This document shows, piece after piece, positions 5,851-12,173 of a DNA stretch of 12,173 bases. Position 1 is the first letter of the stretch. Each line of letters opens with the position of its first letter. The stretch is from an uncultured Desulfarculaceae bacterium (GTDB lineage: Bacteria; Desulfobacterota; Desulfarculia; Desulfarculales; Desulfarculaceae): positions 1-12,173 of the forward strand of contig CALERA010000237.1 in NCBI GenBank assembly GCA_937908275.1, given 5' to 3'. The translations under genes and the position numbers were made by a program. The notes beneath the pieces are model-generated. The model worked only from the letters and a program-made list of their open reading frames with translations, was not told the DNA's origin and made no database searches.

Positions 5851-6222
5851 CTAGCTCCCGCTGGAGGATGACGCCGGGGCCTGGTCCAGGGCCTTGAGGC
5901 ACTCCGGACGGCGTTCCAGGGCCTGGTCCAGGAACCGGTCCAGGTCCTTTTCCAACTCCGCCAGCCAATCCAACAAAGCCCGGCCCTGGGGCGTCAGTTG
6001 GGAATTGCGCTTGCCCCGGGGGCCATGCTCCACCAAGGGGAAGCCCAGGCGCTCCTCCGAGGCCTTGAGCCGGCCCCAGGCCGCGCGATAGCTCATGCCC
6101 ATCTCCGCCGCGGCCTGGGCCAGGGACCCCTTGCGGTCCAGGGCCAGCAGCAACTCCAGGCGGCCGTGGCCGAAGAGCACCCGGTCTTGGCGCTCGATCC
6201 AGACCTTGTAGCGGATGCGCAC
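5851..6222 (-). CDS. ModE-type winged-helix regulator (N-terminal domain only)
   Basis: This is a 123-residue DNA-binding protein resembling the N-terminal LysR-like winged helix of the molybdate regulator ModE. It shows IRYKVWIE, FGHGRLELLLALDRKGSL, the helix-turn-helix about 32-53 (SLAQAAAEMGMSYRAAWGR) and the wing region PLVEHGPRGKRNSQLTPQG. The C-terminal half is an amphipathic helix with a serine tail. The molybdate-binding Mop/TOBE domains of full-length ModE (about 260 residues) are absent, so it cannot sense molybdate the E. coli way. I place the start at the GTG at 6222-6220, 5 nt after AGGAGGAGG; the ATG at 6273 in the same frame has a much poorer site. Its targets are unknown: a molybdenum or metal gene is plausible given fdhD-mocA-yqeC and the metal exporter nearby, but that is inference. 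Confidence 0.85.
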   Translation of the reverse strand: MRIRYKVWIERQDRVLFGHGRLELLLALDRKGSLAQAAAEMGMSYRAAWGRLKASEERLGFPLVEHGPRGKRNSQLTPQGRALLDWLAELEKDLDRFLDQALERRPECLKALDQAPASSSSGS

Positions 6223-6256
6223 GCCAGCCTCCTCCTTTTCGCCCTCCCGGCAATCG

Positions 6257-6269
6257 GTTGGCAGGCAAC
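6257..6269 (-). promoter_or_regulatory. Near-palindrome upstream of the ModE-like gene
   Basis: GTTGGCAGGCAAC is a near-palindrome (outer GTTG/CAAC arms exact) 35-47 nt upstream of the chosen GTG start. It could be an autoregulatory operator. No convincing -35/-10 pair was found in the 86-nt gap to the exporter gene, so the regulator may be cotranscribed with it. Confidence 0.2.
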
Positions 6270-6308
6270 TCATCGTTCACGCGTCGGACAAGGCGATTCC
6301 GCCCCGTT

Positions 6309-7253
6309 TCAATCCCAGCCCTCGCAGGACCCGGTTCCCAGATCGCAGGCCATGGTCTCAAATTGCAGGGTGGCGTGGCCGATGCCAAAGCCCCGCGCCA
6401 GCCCCTGCTGGATATTATGCGCCAACACCTCCACCTGGCTCAGGGATTGATCCGCCACCACCAGATGGGCGGAAAAAGCCACCTCCTGGTCGCTGATGCT
6501 CCAGGCGTGCAGGTGGTGGGCCTGGCTCACCTCCGGCTGCGCCTCCAGCCAGGCCTTGACCGCCGCCAGGTCCAGCCCGCGCGGGGTGCGGTTGAGCAGG
6601 ATGCTCGCGGCCTCCTGCAACAGGTCCACCGCGTTCTTGGCGATGAGCACCGCGATGCCCAGCGAGAGCAGGGGGTCCAGCCAGTTGACCGGCCAATAGA
6701 GCAACACCAGGCCGGAGATCAGCACCCCCAGGGAGGTCAGGAAGTCGGCCAGCATGTGCAGGAAGGCCCCCCGCAGGTTCAGGCTGTGGCCGGCGTCGCG
6801 CTGCAGGAGCCAGGTGGAGTAGCCGTTGCCCAGCACCCCCACCCCGGCCGCGGCCATCACCAGCCAGCCGCTCACCGGCTCGGGATGAATCAGGCGCGCG
6901 ATGGCGTGGTAGACGATGAAGCCGGCCGCCGCCAGCAGCAGTCCCACGTTGAGCAGCACCGCCAGGGTTTCCAGGCGTTGATGGCCGAAGGTGGAGCGGG
7001 CGCTGGGCGGCCGGCGTCCCCAGATCCGGGCCAGGTAGGCGATGCCCACCGCCGTGAAGTCGCTGAAATTGTGGGTGGCGTCGGAGAGCAGGGCCATGCT
7101 GTTGGCCCAAAGGCCGGCCGCCACCTGGGCCAGGGGGATGCCGAGGTTTAGCAGCAGGACCAGGCGCAGGCGTCGGTCCGCGGCCTGGGCCGCGCCGTCG
7201 TCTGGGGCGGAGGGGTTCGAGGGAAACCCGTGCTGGTGCTGCTGCGCGGACAA
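6309..7253 (-). CDS. Cation diffusion facilitator, zinc-type efflux transporter
   Basis: From the TTG at 7253 the protein is 314 residues, with six hydrophobic membrane segments and a cytosolic C-terminal domain, the standard CDF plan. Both intramembrane metal-site motifs are intact: HNFSD (His61/Asp65) in the second segment and HMLAD (His166/Asp170) in the fifth. Two HxxxD motifs are typical of Zn(II) members such as CzcD/ZitB. The N-terminus has a small His-Gln patch (QQHQHG), and the C-terminal domain carries SQAHHLHAWSIS, the usual metal-binding/dimer region. It should export Zn2+ or a similar ion by proton antiport across the inner membrane. The TTG is chosen because GGAGG sits 5 nt upstream; an ATG at 7292 would fall almost at the predicted transcription start and a GTG at 7310 lies above it. 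The ModE-like gene follows after 86 nt. Confidence 0.92.
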   Translation of the reverse strand: MSAQQHQHGFPSNPSAPDDGAAQAADRRLRLVLLLNLGIPLAQVAAGLWANSMALLSDATHNFSDFTAVGIAYLARIWGRRPPSARSTFGHQRLETLAVLLNVGLLLAAAGFIVYHAIARLIHPEPVSGWLVMAAAGVGVLGNGYSTWLLQRDAGHSLNLRGAFLHMLADFLTSLGVLISGLVLLYWPVNWLDPLLSLGIAVLIAKNAVDLLQEAASILLNRTPRGLDLAAVKAWLEAQPEVSQAHHLHAWSISDQEVAFSAHLVVADQSLSQVEVLAHNIQQGLARGFGIGHATLQFETMACDLGTGSCEGWD

Positions 7254-7300
7254 ATCCGCCTCCCACGGCCGCCAATCCCCTACCGGGGCCATGGGAACCA

Positions 7301-7329
7301 AGTATAGCACCCGCTCCGCCGCTGGTCAG
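7301..7329 (-). promoter_or_regulatory. Extended -10 promoter of the CDF exporter gene
   Basis: On the minus strand CTGACC (7329-7324), a 17-nt spacer and TGCTATACT with -10 TATACT (7306-7301) form a sigma-70-type promoter with an extended TGn element. Transcription would begin near 7294, making the TTG at 7253 with its Shine-Dalgarno site the natural start. Confidence 0.6.
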
Positions 7330-7334
7330 GCGCG

Positions 7335-7362
7335 GCCCCGGCGGGGCGGCCCGCCGGCGGGC
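7335..7362 (-). terminator. Tandem GC hairpins immediately after flgE
   Basis: A 14-bp perfect palindrome GCCCGCCGGCGGGC (7349-7362) begins right after the flgE stop codon. It is followed by a second small hairpin, GCCCC/GGGGC (7335-7347). Neither has a U-run, so they may act as a weak terminator or a 3' stabilising structure rather than a classical intrinsic terminator. Confidence 0.35.
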
Positions 7363-9552
7363 TCAGCTCTTGAGGTTGATGGCGGTCTTGAGCATCTCGT
7401 CGCTGGTGGTGATGCTCTTGGAGTTGGCCTGATAGGCGCGTTGATAGTTGATCATGTTCACGAATTCCTGGGCCAGGTCCACGTTGGCCTGCTCCAGGGC
7501 CCCGGCCTCGATGGTGCCCAGGCCCTCGGCCCCGCCGGCCAGGGCCACCACCACGTCCCCGGCGGCTGCGGTGGCGATCCAGAGGTTGTCGCCCACCCGT
7601 TGCAGGCCCTCCGGGTTCTTGAAGCCGGCCAGGCTGACCGTGGCCAGGGTCTCGGTGGAGCCGTCGCCATAGGTGCCGATGACGTTGCCGTACTTGTCCA
7701 CCGTGATGGAGGACAGGGCCCCCATGTCGGCGCCGTCGGTGCTCACGTAGACCATCTCGCTGCTGCCGGCCGACTGGGTGGAGCCGGCTCCGTCGGCCGG
7801 GGTGTAGTCAAAGGCGATGGTCTGCGCCGCCCCGTTGAAGGTCATGGCCAGGCTCACCGTGCCATCGGTCTCGGCGCTGGTGGTGCCGTCGGCCGCGGCC
7901 GTGACCTGGGTGTAGGTGTTGAAATCCAGGCCCAGGCCCGCGCCCAGGGTGTTGGCCGCGCCGGTGGTCAGGGTGGCGGCCGCGCCGGTGTCGCTGCGGG
8001 CCAGGTCCAGGTAGTAGGCGCCGCTGTCCAGCAGGCTGCTGGCTTCCACCAGGCTGGTGGCGCTGTCGTCCAGCCCGCCCAGGAGGCTGGCCCCGCTGAT
8101 CCCCAGGGTGCCGCTGGCGGCCAGGGTGATGGCGTTGCCGGCCGCGCCCACGCTGGAGGCGGTCAGGTAGACCCCGTTGCCGCCGTTGTCGCTGGCGGTC
8201 ACCCCCAAGGCGGCGGCGTTGATGGCTGCGGCCAGGGTGGCGGCGTCGCTGAAGTCCACCCCCTCGGTGAAGGTGGTGCCGGCCACGGTCACGGTGTCGC
8301 CGGCGATCAGGTTGGTCAGGTCCACCACGCCGGTGGCGGCCAGGCCGCTGTTGAGTTCGCTGACCAACTGGGCCAGGGTGGTGTCGTCGTCCAGGGTCAG
8401 GCCGCTGCCGCTGACCGTCAGGTCGCTGGAGGCGGCCCCGGACTTGGCGTACAGGGTGACCTCCCCGGCGTTGGCCACCGCGTAGACCCCCAGGGTGGCG
8501 TCGTTGTTGATCTGGCTGGCCAGGTCGTTGGCCGCGTCGGCCGCGGTGGCGTTGGCCCCCAGGGTGTAGGTGGTTCCGCCCACGGTCACGGTCTCGGTGC
8601 CGGCGGTGGCCCCGGCGAAGGTCACCGTGGCCCGGGTGGTGTAGGTCTGGTCGCTGGCCCCGGTGAAACTCAGGCTCTCGCCCAGGCGGTCGCTGACGTT
8701 GCCAGCGGTGGAGGAGAAGCTGGCCTCGCTGCGATAGTCGTCACCCGTGGCCCCATAGGAGGTGGAGGTGCCCACCAGGTGGCCGTCGGTGTCGAAGTGC
8801 AGGTAATAGCTGTTGGTCGGGGTCAGGGGGTTGGGGCTGTAGACCCCGTCCGTCTCCTCGTAGACCGTGGCCTTCCAGACGTGGGCGCTGCCGGCCGGGG
8901 CGTCGCCGCTGTAGCTGTCCAACCTCTGGTAATAGGTCACCAACTGGTGGGCGTCGCCATTGGCGTCATAGGCGGTCAGGCCATAGGCGTAGTTGAAGCT
9001 TTCGGTGTCGCTGGGCACCGCCGCCTCGTCCTGGTCGTGGTAGTCGGTGTCGGTGGCATCCAGGTTCAGGGTCATTTCGAAGAGGCTGGTGGCAACGGAC
9101 GAGGTGGTGGTGAAGTCGAATTGCAGGTCCCCGGTGCCGGCCACGCCGCCGGCCCCCATGGTGCCCTGCACCCGGTAGCCCAGTTGGTTGACCAGGTAGC
9201 CGTCCTTGTCCACCCCGAAGCTGCCGTCGCGGGTGTAATAGAAACCGTCCTCGGTCTCCGGCTTGACGATGAAGAAGCCGTTGCCGTTGATGGCCAGGTC
9301 CAGGGCGCTGTCGGTGTCCACGATGGAGCCCTGGGTCATCACGTTGTTGGCGGTGACGTAGACGCCGTTGCCATACTGCTCGGCGCTGTCGGTGCCGGTG
9401 GCCAACTGGCTGGCCATGATGTCGCCGAACAGGGCGCGGGTGGCCTTGAAGCCGGTGGTGCTCTGGTTGGCCAGGTTGTCCGAAACGCTGGTGATGGCGT
9501 TGGTATAGGCCTTGATCCCGCTCATGCCGTTGTAAAGCGAGGTTATCTGCAT
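7363..9552 (-). CDS. flgE: Flagellar hook protein FlgE with enlarged central region
   Basis: FlgE polymerises into the flagellar hook after export by the flagellar type III system. The N-terminus has the rod/hook motif MQITSLYNGMSGIKAYTNAI and DNLANQSTTGFKATR (26-40), then the FlgE/FlgF/FlgG-like DLAINGNGFFIV (85-96) and YYTRDGSFGVDKDGYL (105-120). The C-terminus has LGTIEAGALEQANVDLA and MINYQRAYQANSKSI, the Flg_bbr_C coil. At 729 residues it is far longer than Salmonella FlgE (402). The extra length is a Thr/Ala/Gly/Asp-rich central region with two related modules (about 308-378 and 411-480) resembling flagellin hook-IN repeats. No cysteine is seen. The ATG at 9552 is chosen because it follows AAGGGG and lies about 38 nt below the sigma-54 start site; an in-frame ATG at 9594 coincides with that start site. 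Neighbours are not flagellar, so this flgE stands alone. Confidence 0.95.
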   Translation of the reverse strand: MQITSLYNGMSGIKAYTNAITSVSDNLANQSTTGFKATRALFGDIMASQLATGTDSAEQYGNGVYVTANNVMTQGSIVDTDSALDLAINGNGFFIVKPETEDGFYYTRDGSFGVDKDGYLVNQLGYRVQGTMGAGGVAGTGDLQFDFTTTSSVATSLFEMTLNLDATDTDYHDQDEAAVPSDTESFNYAYGLTAYDANGDAHQLVTYYQRLDSYSGDAPAGSAHVWKATVYEETDGVYSPNPLTPTNSYYLHFDTDGHLVGTSTSYGATGDDYRSEASFSSTAGNVSDRLGESLSFTGASDQTYTTRATVTFAGATAGTETVTVGGTTYTLGANATAADAANDLASQINNDATLGVYAVANAGEVTLYAKSGAASSDLTVSGSGLTLDDDTTLAQLVSELNSGLAATGVVDLTNLIAGDTVTVAGTTFTEGVDFSDAATLAAAINAAALGVTASDNGGNGVYLTASSVGAAGNAITLAASGTLGISGASLLGGLDDSATSLVEASSLLDSGAYYLDLARSDTGAAATLTTGAANTLGAGLGLDFNTYTQVTAAADGTTSAETDGTVSLAMTFNGAAQTIAFDYTPADGAGSTQSAGSSEMVYVSTDGADMGALSSITVDKYGNVIGTYGDGSTETLATVSLAGFKNPEGLQRVGDNLWIATAAAGDVVVALAGGAEGLGTIEAGALEQANVDLAQEFVNMINYQRAYQANSKSITTSDEMLKTAINLKS

Positions 9553-9599
9553 CCGGCTTCCCCTTCCCTGGAGAGAACCCACTAGGTCGGCCATATGGC

Positions 9600-9617
9600 A
9601 AGCAACCGGGATGCCAA
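9600..9617 (-). promoter_or_regulatory. Sigma-54 (RpoN) promoter of flgE
   Basis: The minus strand reads TTGGCATCCCGGTTGCTT, matching TGGCAC-N5-TTGCW with the invariant GG (9615-9614) and GC (9603-9602) exactly 10 nt apart. Transcription should start near 9590, leaving a leader of about 38 nt. RpoN control of hook genes is well known in polar flagellates. Confidence 0.8.
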
Positions 9618-9640
9618 CCTCCCGCGCGGGCGGAATTTAT

Positions 9641-9665
9641 TTATTAACGTCCGCATTATCAACGT
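9641..9665. repeat. Two 10-bp direct repeats in the flgE/fdhD divergent spacer
   Basis: TTATTAACGT (9641-9650) and TTATCAACGT (9656-9665) match at 9 of 10 positions, 15 bp apart start to start, in a short AT-rich island. They lie 51-75 bp upstream of the flgE start site, where an enhancer-binding protein or bending protein could act, and about 160 bp upstream of fdhD. No clear fdhD promoter was found in the rest of the spacer (9666-9822), only GC-rich inverted repeats such as GGCCCG/CGGGCC near 9695-9709. Confidence 0.4.
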
Positions 9666-9822
9666 GATACGCATCGCTCATCCCGACGCGCGGCCCGGCG
9701 CGGGCCGGCAGTATTTGCCACCGCCGGGCCGAGTCTGCCTAGTCCCCGCCCCGACCCTACCCTGCCGAACGGGACCGTGGTACCCTGCACCCAGCCTGAA
9801 AACCCCAGCCGGAGACTTGTCC

Positions 9823-10704
9823 ATGCCGCTCGCCGACCCGCCCCCCACCATCCGCCCCAGCCGGGCGGTGCAGGTCGACGGAGACTTTTTCCTGGCCCGC
9901 CCCACCGAGATCGCGGTGGAGGCCCCCCTGGAGCTGCGCCTCAACGGCCGCTCCCACACCATTCTGATGGTCACGCCGTCCCTGCTGGCCGAACTGGCCC
10001 GGGGCTACTGCCTGAGCGAGGGCCTGGTGGAGCATCCTGGCCAGGTGCGGGGCGTCAGCCTGGGCCAGGGCCAACTCCCCGGCCTGGGCCAGGCCTTTTG
10101 GGTGGACGTCAGCCTGGACCCGGACCTGGCCCGCCGGGCCAAGCTGCGCCGGGTGGCCCCGGCCGCCACCTCCTGCGGCCTCTGCGGTCTGCAATCCCTG
10201 GACGACCTGACCAGCGAGGCCGTCCCGGTCGCGTCCGGCGATTTAGTGATAGAGTGCGCGGCCTTGCGCCGCCTGCTGGCCGCCATGGAGGCCGGCCAGG
10301 AAATATTCCCCCCCACCGGCGGGGCCCACGCCGTGGCCCTGGGCGCTCCCACCGGTGAACTGGTGGCCATGGCCGAGGACGTGGGTCGCCACAACGCCCT
10401 GGACAAGGCCCTGGGCCTGGCCCTCTTGGCCGGCCAGGACACGCGCGGCCTGGTGGCCATCCTCAGCGGACGCATCAGCTACGAGATGGCCCTCAAGGCG
10501 GCCCGGGCCGGCCTGCCCCTGCTGGCCTCGGTCTCGGCCCCCACCAGCCTGGGGGTGGCCCTGCTGACCCGCCTGGGCCTGACCGGGGTGGGCTTCCTGC
10601 GCGGCCAGCGCCTGACCGTCTACAGCCATCCCCAGCGCCTGCGCCTGGCCGGCCGTCCCCTGTCCGTGGCGGACGCCAACCCGGCGGAGCCGGCCCAGCC
10701 ATGA
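9823..10704 (+). CDS. fdhD: Formate dehydrogenase accessory sulfurtransferase FdhD
   Basis: FdhD passes sulfur from a cysteine desulfurase to the molybdenum (bis-MGD) cofactor, a step needed for active formate dehydrogenase; it is cytosolic. The 293-residue product has the redox/sulfur-carrying pair Cys118-x-x-Cys121 in TSCGLCGLQSL, matching E. coli Cys121/Cys124. It also has the cofactor-binding stretches TGGAHAVAL (165-173), AEDVGRHNALDKALG (184-198) and LSGRISYEMALKAARAG (214-230). The length is close to the family norm. The ATG at 9823 has GGAG 8 nt upstream; the frame is open further upstream but reads through the promoter region without the family's sequence. The stop overlaps the mocA start by 4 nt (ATGA), so fdhD leads a three-gene operon. 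FdhD implies a molybdenum or tungsten formate dehydrogenase elsewhere in the genome. Confidence 0.96.
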   Translation: MPLADPPPTIRPSRAVQVDGDFFLARPTEIAVEAPLELRLNGRSHTILMVTPSLLAELARGYCLSEGLVEHPGQVRGVSLGQGQLPGLGQAFWVDVSLDPDLARRAKLRRVAPAATSCGLCGLQSLDDLTSEAVPVASGDLVIECAALRRLLAAMEAGQEIFPPTGGAHAVALGAPTGELVAMAEDVGRHNALDKALGLALLAGQDTRGLVAILSGRISYEMALKAARAGLPLLASVSAPTSLGVALLTRLGLTGVGFLRGQRLTVYSHPQRLRLAGRPLSVADANPAEPAQP

Positions 10705-11345
10705 CCCCGCCCCTGCCCGCCTTTCCCGCCGGCTGGCTGGTGGCGGTGCTGGCCGCCGGCCAGGGGCGACGCTTTGGCGGGCTCAAGCAGCTCAGCCCCC
10801 TTTGCGGCCAGCCCCTCCTGGCCTGGCCCCTGCGCGCGGCCCTGGCCACGGGCGCGGAGCGGGTGCTGCTGGTCCTGAGCTCCCAGGCCCCGGAGTTGCC
10901 GGCCGCCCTGCCCCATCACCCCCGCCTGGCGGTGCTCCTGAACCCCGATCCGGCCCGGGGCATGGGGACCTCCCTGGCCCTGGCCGTGGCCGAGTCCGCC
11001 CGGCGCTCGGCCGCCGGCCTGGTGGTGCTCCTGGGCGACCTGCCCCTGCTGCGCGTGGAGACCATCCGGGAGGTGGCCGTGGCCGCCCCAAAATCCCCGG
11101 CCGGGGCCGCCGCCGCCCAGGTCCAGGGCCGCCGTTGTCATCCCGTGGCCCTGACCGCCCGGCACTTCCCCGCCCTCCTGGCCCTGGATCAGGACCAGGG
11201 AGCCCGCGCCCTGTTGGACAGCCTGGGTTCCGGGCTGGCCCTGGTCCCCGCCCCGGCCGGCAGCGACCTGGACGTGGACACCCCGGCCGACCTGGAGCGC
11301 GCCGCCACCCTTTTAGCCAAGGAGCCTTGGTCATGGCCGGCCTGA
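10701..11345 (+). CDS. mocA: MocA-type molybdenum cofactor cytidylyltransferase
   Basis: This 214-residue protein belongs to the MobA-like NTP-transferase family. It has the nucleotide loop LAAGQGRRFGGLKQL (17-31) with Lys29, RGMGTSL (86-92), the metal-site LLGDLPLL (Asp113), and CHPVAL followed by DQDQGARALL, a pattern of MocA rather than MobA. MocA joins CMP to molybdopterin to form the cytosine dinucleotide cofactor of xanthine dehydrogenase-family hydroxylases. The ATG at 10701 overlaps the fdhD stop, and the gene's 3' end overlaps yqeC by 13 nt. The pairing with yqeC points to selenium-dependent molybdenum hydroxylases. MobA (GMP transfer for formate dehydrogenase) is the main alternative and, given fdhD next door, cannot be fully excluded. 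Confidence 0.88.
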   Translation: MTPPLPAFPAGWLVAVLAAGQGRRFGGLKQLSPLCGQPLLAWPLRAALATGAERVLLVLSSQAPELPAALPHHPRLAVLLNPDPARGMGTSLALAVAESARRSAAGLVVLLGDLPLLRVETIREVAVAAPKSPAGAAAAQVQGRRCHPVALTARHFPALLALDQDQGARALLDSLGSGLALVPAPAGSDLDVDTPADLERAATLLAKEPWSWPA

Positions 11346-12088
11346 TCTCCGCCCTGGGCCTGGACCGCCCCGGTCTGGTCAGCCTGGTGGGCAGCGGGGG
11401 AAAGACCTCCCTGCTCTGGGCCCTGGCCGCCGAGCTGGCTGCCGCCGGCCAGCCGGTGGCGGTCACCACCACCACCCACATCCACCCGCCCCTGGCCCGC
11501 CAGGCCGCCGGCCTCTGGCTCTGGGGCGCGGAGATCCCGGACCCCGCCGAGCTGCGCCCGCGCCTTCTGGCCCCCGGCCCCCTCTGCCTGGCCGCCAGCC
11601 GTCAGGCCACCGGCAAGCTGCGCGGCCTCTCCCCGGCCCAGATCGCGGCCCTCCTGGCCCTGCCCGGGCTTTGGCTGCTCTGCGAGGCCGATGGCGCGGC
11701 GGGCCGGCCCCTCAAGGCCTGGGATCAGCACGAACCCGCCCTCACCGGCCGCGAAGCCGCCATCGTGGTGCTGGTGGGCGGCTCCGGCCTGGGCCGGCCC
11801 TTGCGCCCGGAGGTCGTCCACCGCCCCCAGATCATGGCCCAGGCCCTGGACCTCGCACCTGGTCAGCCCATCCCGCCCCCGGCCCTGGCCGCCTACCTGG
11901 CCGGACCCGCCGGCCCCCTGCGCAACGCCTCCCCCAATGCCGCCAAGACCCTGGTCCTGGGCCAGGGCGACCAGACCTCTCCCACCCAGCGCCGGGCCTT
12001 CCTTCAGGCCGCCGCCCAAACCCGCCAATTCCAACGCCTGCTCTGGGGCTCGCCCGCCACCGGCCGCCTGGAAGCCTGGTGGGAATAG
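11333..12088 (+). CDS. yqeC: YqeC-family selenium-dependent hydroxylase accessory protein
   Basis: This 251-residue protein has a P-loop-like LVSLVGSGGKTSLLWALA (15-32), then VAVTTTTHIHPP (42-53), a central CEADGAAGRPLKAWDQHEP and a later VVHRPQIM, which together define the YqeC family. YqeC and YqeB are associated by gene co-occurrence with the selenium-containing cofactor of molybdenum hydroxylases (purine or nicotinate type); the biochemical step is not established. The ATG at 11333 has AAGGAG 8 nt upstream and lies within the end of mocA, indicating translational coupling. A large hairpin starts 25 nt after the stop, so the operon seems to end here, without yqeB or a hydroxylase gene. Confidence 0.9.
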   Translation: MAGLISALGLDRPGLVSLVGSGGKTSLLWALAAELAAAGQPVAVTTTTHIHPPLARQAAGLWLWGAEIPDPAELRPRLLAPGPLCLAASRQATGKLRGLSPAQIAALLALPGLWLLCEADGAAGRPLKAWDQHEPALTGREAAIVVLVGGSGLGRPLRPEVVHRPQIMAQALDLAPGQPIPPPALAAYLAGPAGPLRNASPNAAKTLVLGQGDQTSPTQRRAFLQAAAQTRQFQRLLWGSPATGRLEAWWE

Positions 12089-12112
12089 GGGGAGAGGGGG
12101 GAATGAGAGAAA

Positions 12113-12164
12113 TTTGGGGGAAACCCTTTTCTTTGGGAGCCCAAAGAAAAGGGTTTCCCCCAAA
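12113..12164 (+). terminator. Large 24-bp hairpin after yqeC
   Basis: 12113-12136 pairs perfectly with 12141-12164 around GAGC: a 24-bp stem rich in G/C blocks alternating with A/T blocks (GGGGGAAACCC, CTTTGG). It begins 25 nt after yqeC. A T-run does not follow within the window (AAACCCCCTT is only the edge), but its size and position fit a transcription end; it may also be a dispersed repeat. Confidence 0.65.
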
Positions 12165-12173
12165 CCCCCTTCC

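Noticed and set aside
5642..5897. Small plus-strand open frames in the cheD/ModE-like spacer
   Set aside because: They lack ribosome-binding sites and recognisable products, and overlap the predicted minus-strand promoter and terminator.
7042..9585. 847-codon plus-strand open frame opposite flgE
   Set aside because: The product is a low-complexity Gly/Val/Gln/His string with no family motif, antisense to a clearly real flgE in GC-rich DNA where antisense frames stay open by composition.
9634..9662. Minus-strand TTGATA-N17-TAAATT as a second flgE promoter
   Set aside because: It is a fair sigma-70 match, but AT-rich DNA gives such matches easily and a much better sigma-54 element lies between it and flgE. 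Not excluded, only unsupported.
1..12173. CRISPR arrays, tRNA/rRNA genes, transposases, phage or toxin-antitoxin genes
   Set aside because: Both strands were read for repeats, cloverleaf-like segments and mobile-element proteins; none was seen.

Overview
The window is about 12.2 kb of very GC-rich bacterial DNA with dense coding on both strands. Several genes appear to start at TTG or GTG behind a clear Shine-Dalgarno sequence. A flagellar hook gene with a sigma-54 promoter, a CheD/HDOD/CheY/CheX signalling set and a selenium/molybdenum cofactor accessory operon suggest a motile, Gram-negative anaerobe. The best guess is Desulfobacterota (old Deltaproteobacteria), but no ribosomal or other taxonomic marker is present, so this is inference. 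I see no tRNA, rRNA, CRISPR array, transposase or phage gene.

Left part (1-3345): a PAS-domain sensory protein runs off the left edge on the minus strand. Divergent from it is a two-gene plus-strand unit. It encodes an AGXT-type alanine/serine-glyoxylate aminotransferase and a DHDPS-family aldolase whose active site matches 4-hydroxy-2-oxoglutarate aldolase (HOGA1 type). Together they could split 4-hydroxy-2-oxoglutarate into pyruvate and glyoxylate and transaminate the glyoxylate to glycine. A perfect 30-bp palindrome between convergent genes ends this unit and the next.

Middle part (3364-9617, all minus strand). Read in transcription order from the right: flgE (hook protein with a long central insert, own sigma-54 promoter), a CDF zinc-type efflux transporter (own sigma-70-like promoter), a solo ModE-type winged-helix regulator, then cheD - HDOD - cheY-like - cheX-like. 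The last four form a tight unit (4-nt overlap, 24-nt gap, 44-nt overlap). It holds the chemotaxis accessory functions (receptor deamidation, CheY-P dephosphorylation) without CheA, CheW, CheB, CheR or a receptor.

Right part (9823-12164, plus strand): fdhD - mocA - yqeC, overlapping by 4 and 13 nt and closed by a 24-bp hairpin. FdhD sulfurates the molybdenum cofactor for formate dehydrogenase, MocA is the cytidylyltransferase making the MCD form, and YqeC belongs to the selenium-dependent molybdenum hydroxylase trait. The flgE/fdhD divergent spacer carries a sigma-54 element and an AT-rich pair of 10-bp direct repeats.

Every intergenic gap is shorter than 300 bp; the four larger gaps contain the promoters, hairpins and repeats listed. 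The window looks mostly like well-ordered core and accessory metabolism rather than a hidden defence or mobile system. The most notable points are the AGXT-HOGA pair, the kinase-less chemotaxis set, the standalone sigma-54 flgE with its enlarged hook protein, and the fdhD-mocA-yqeC unit.
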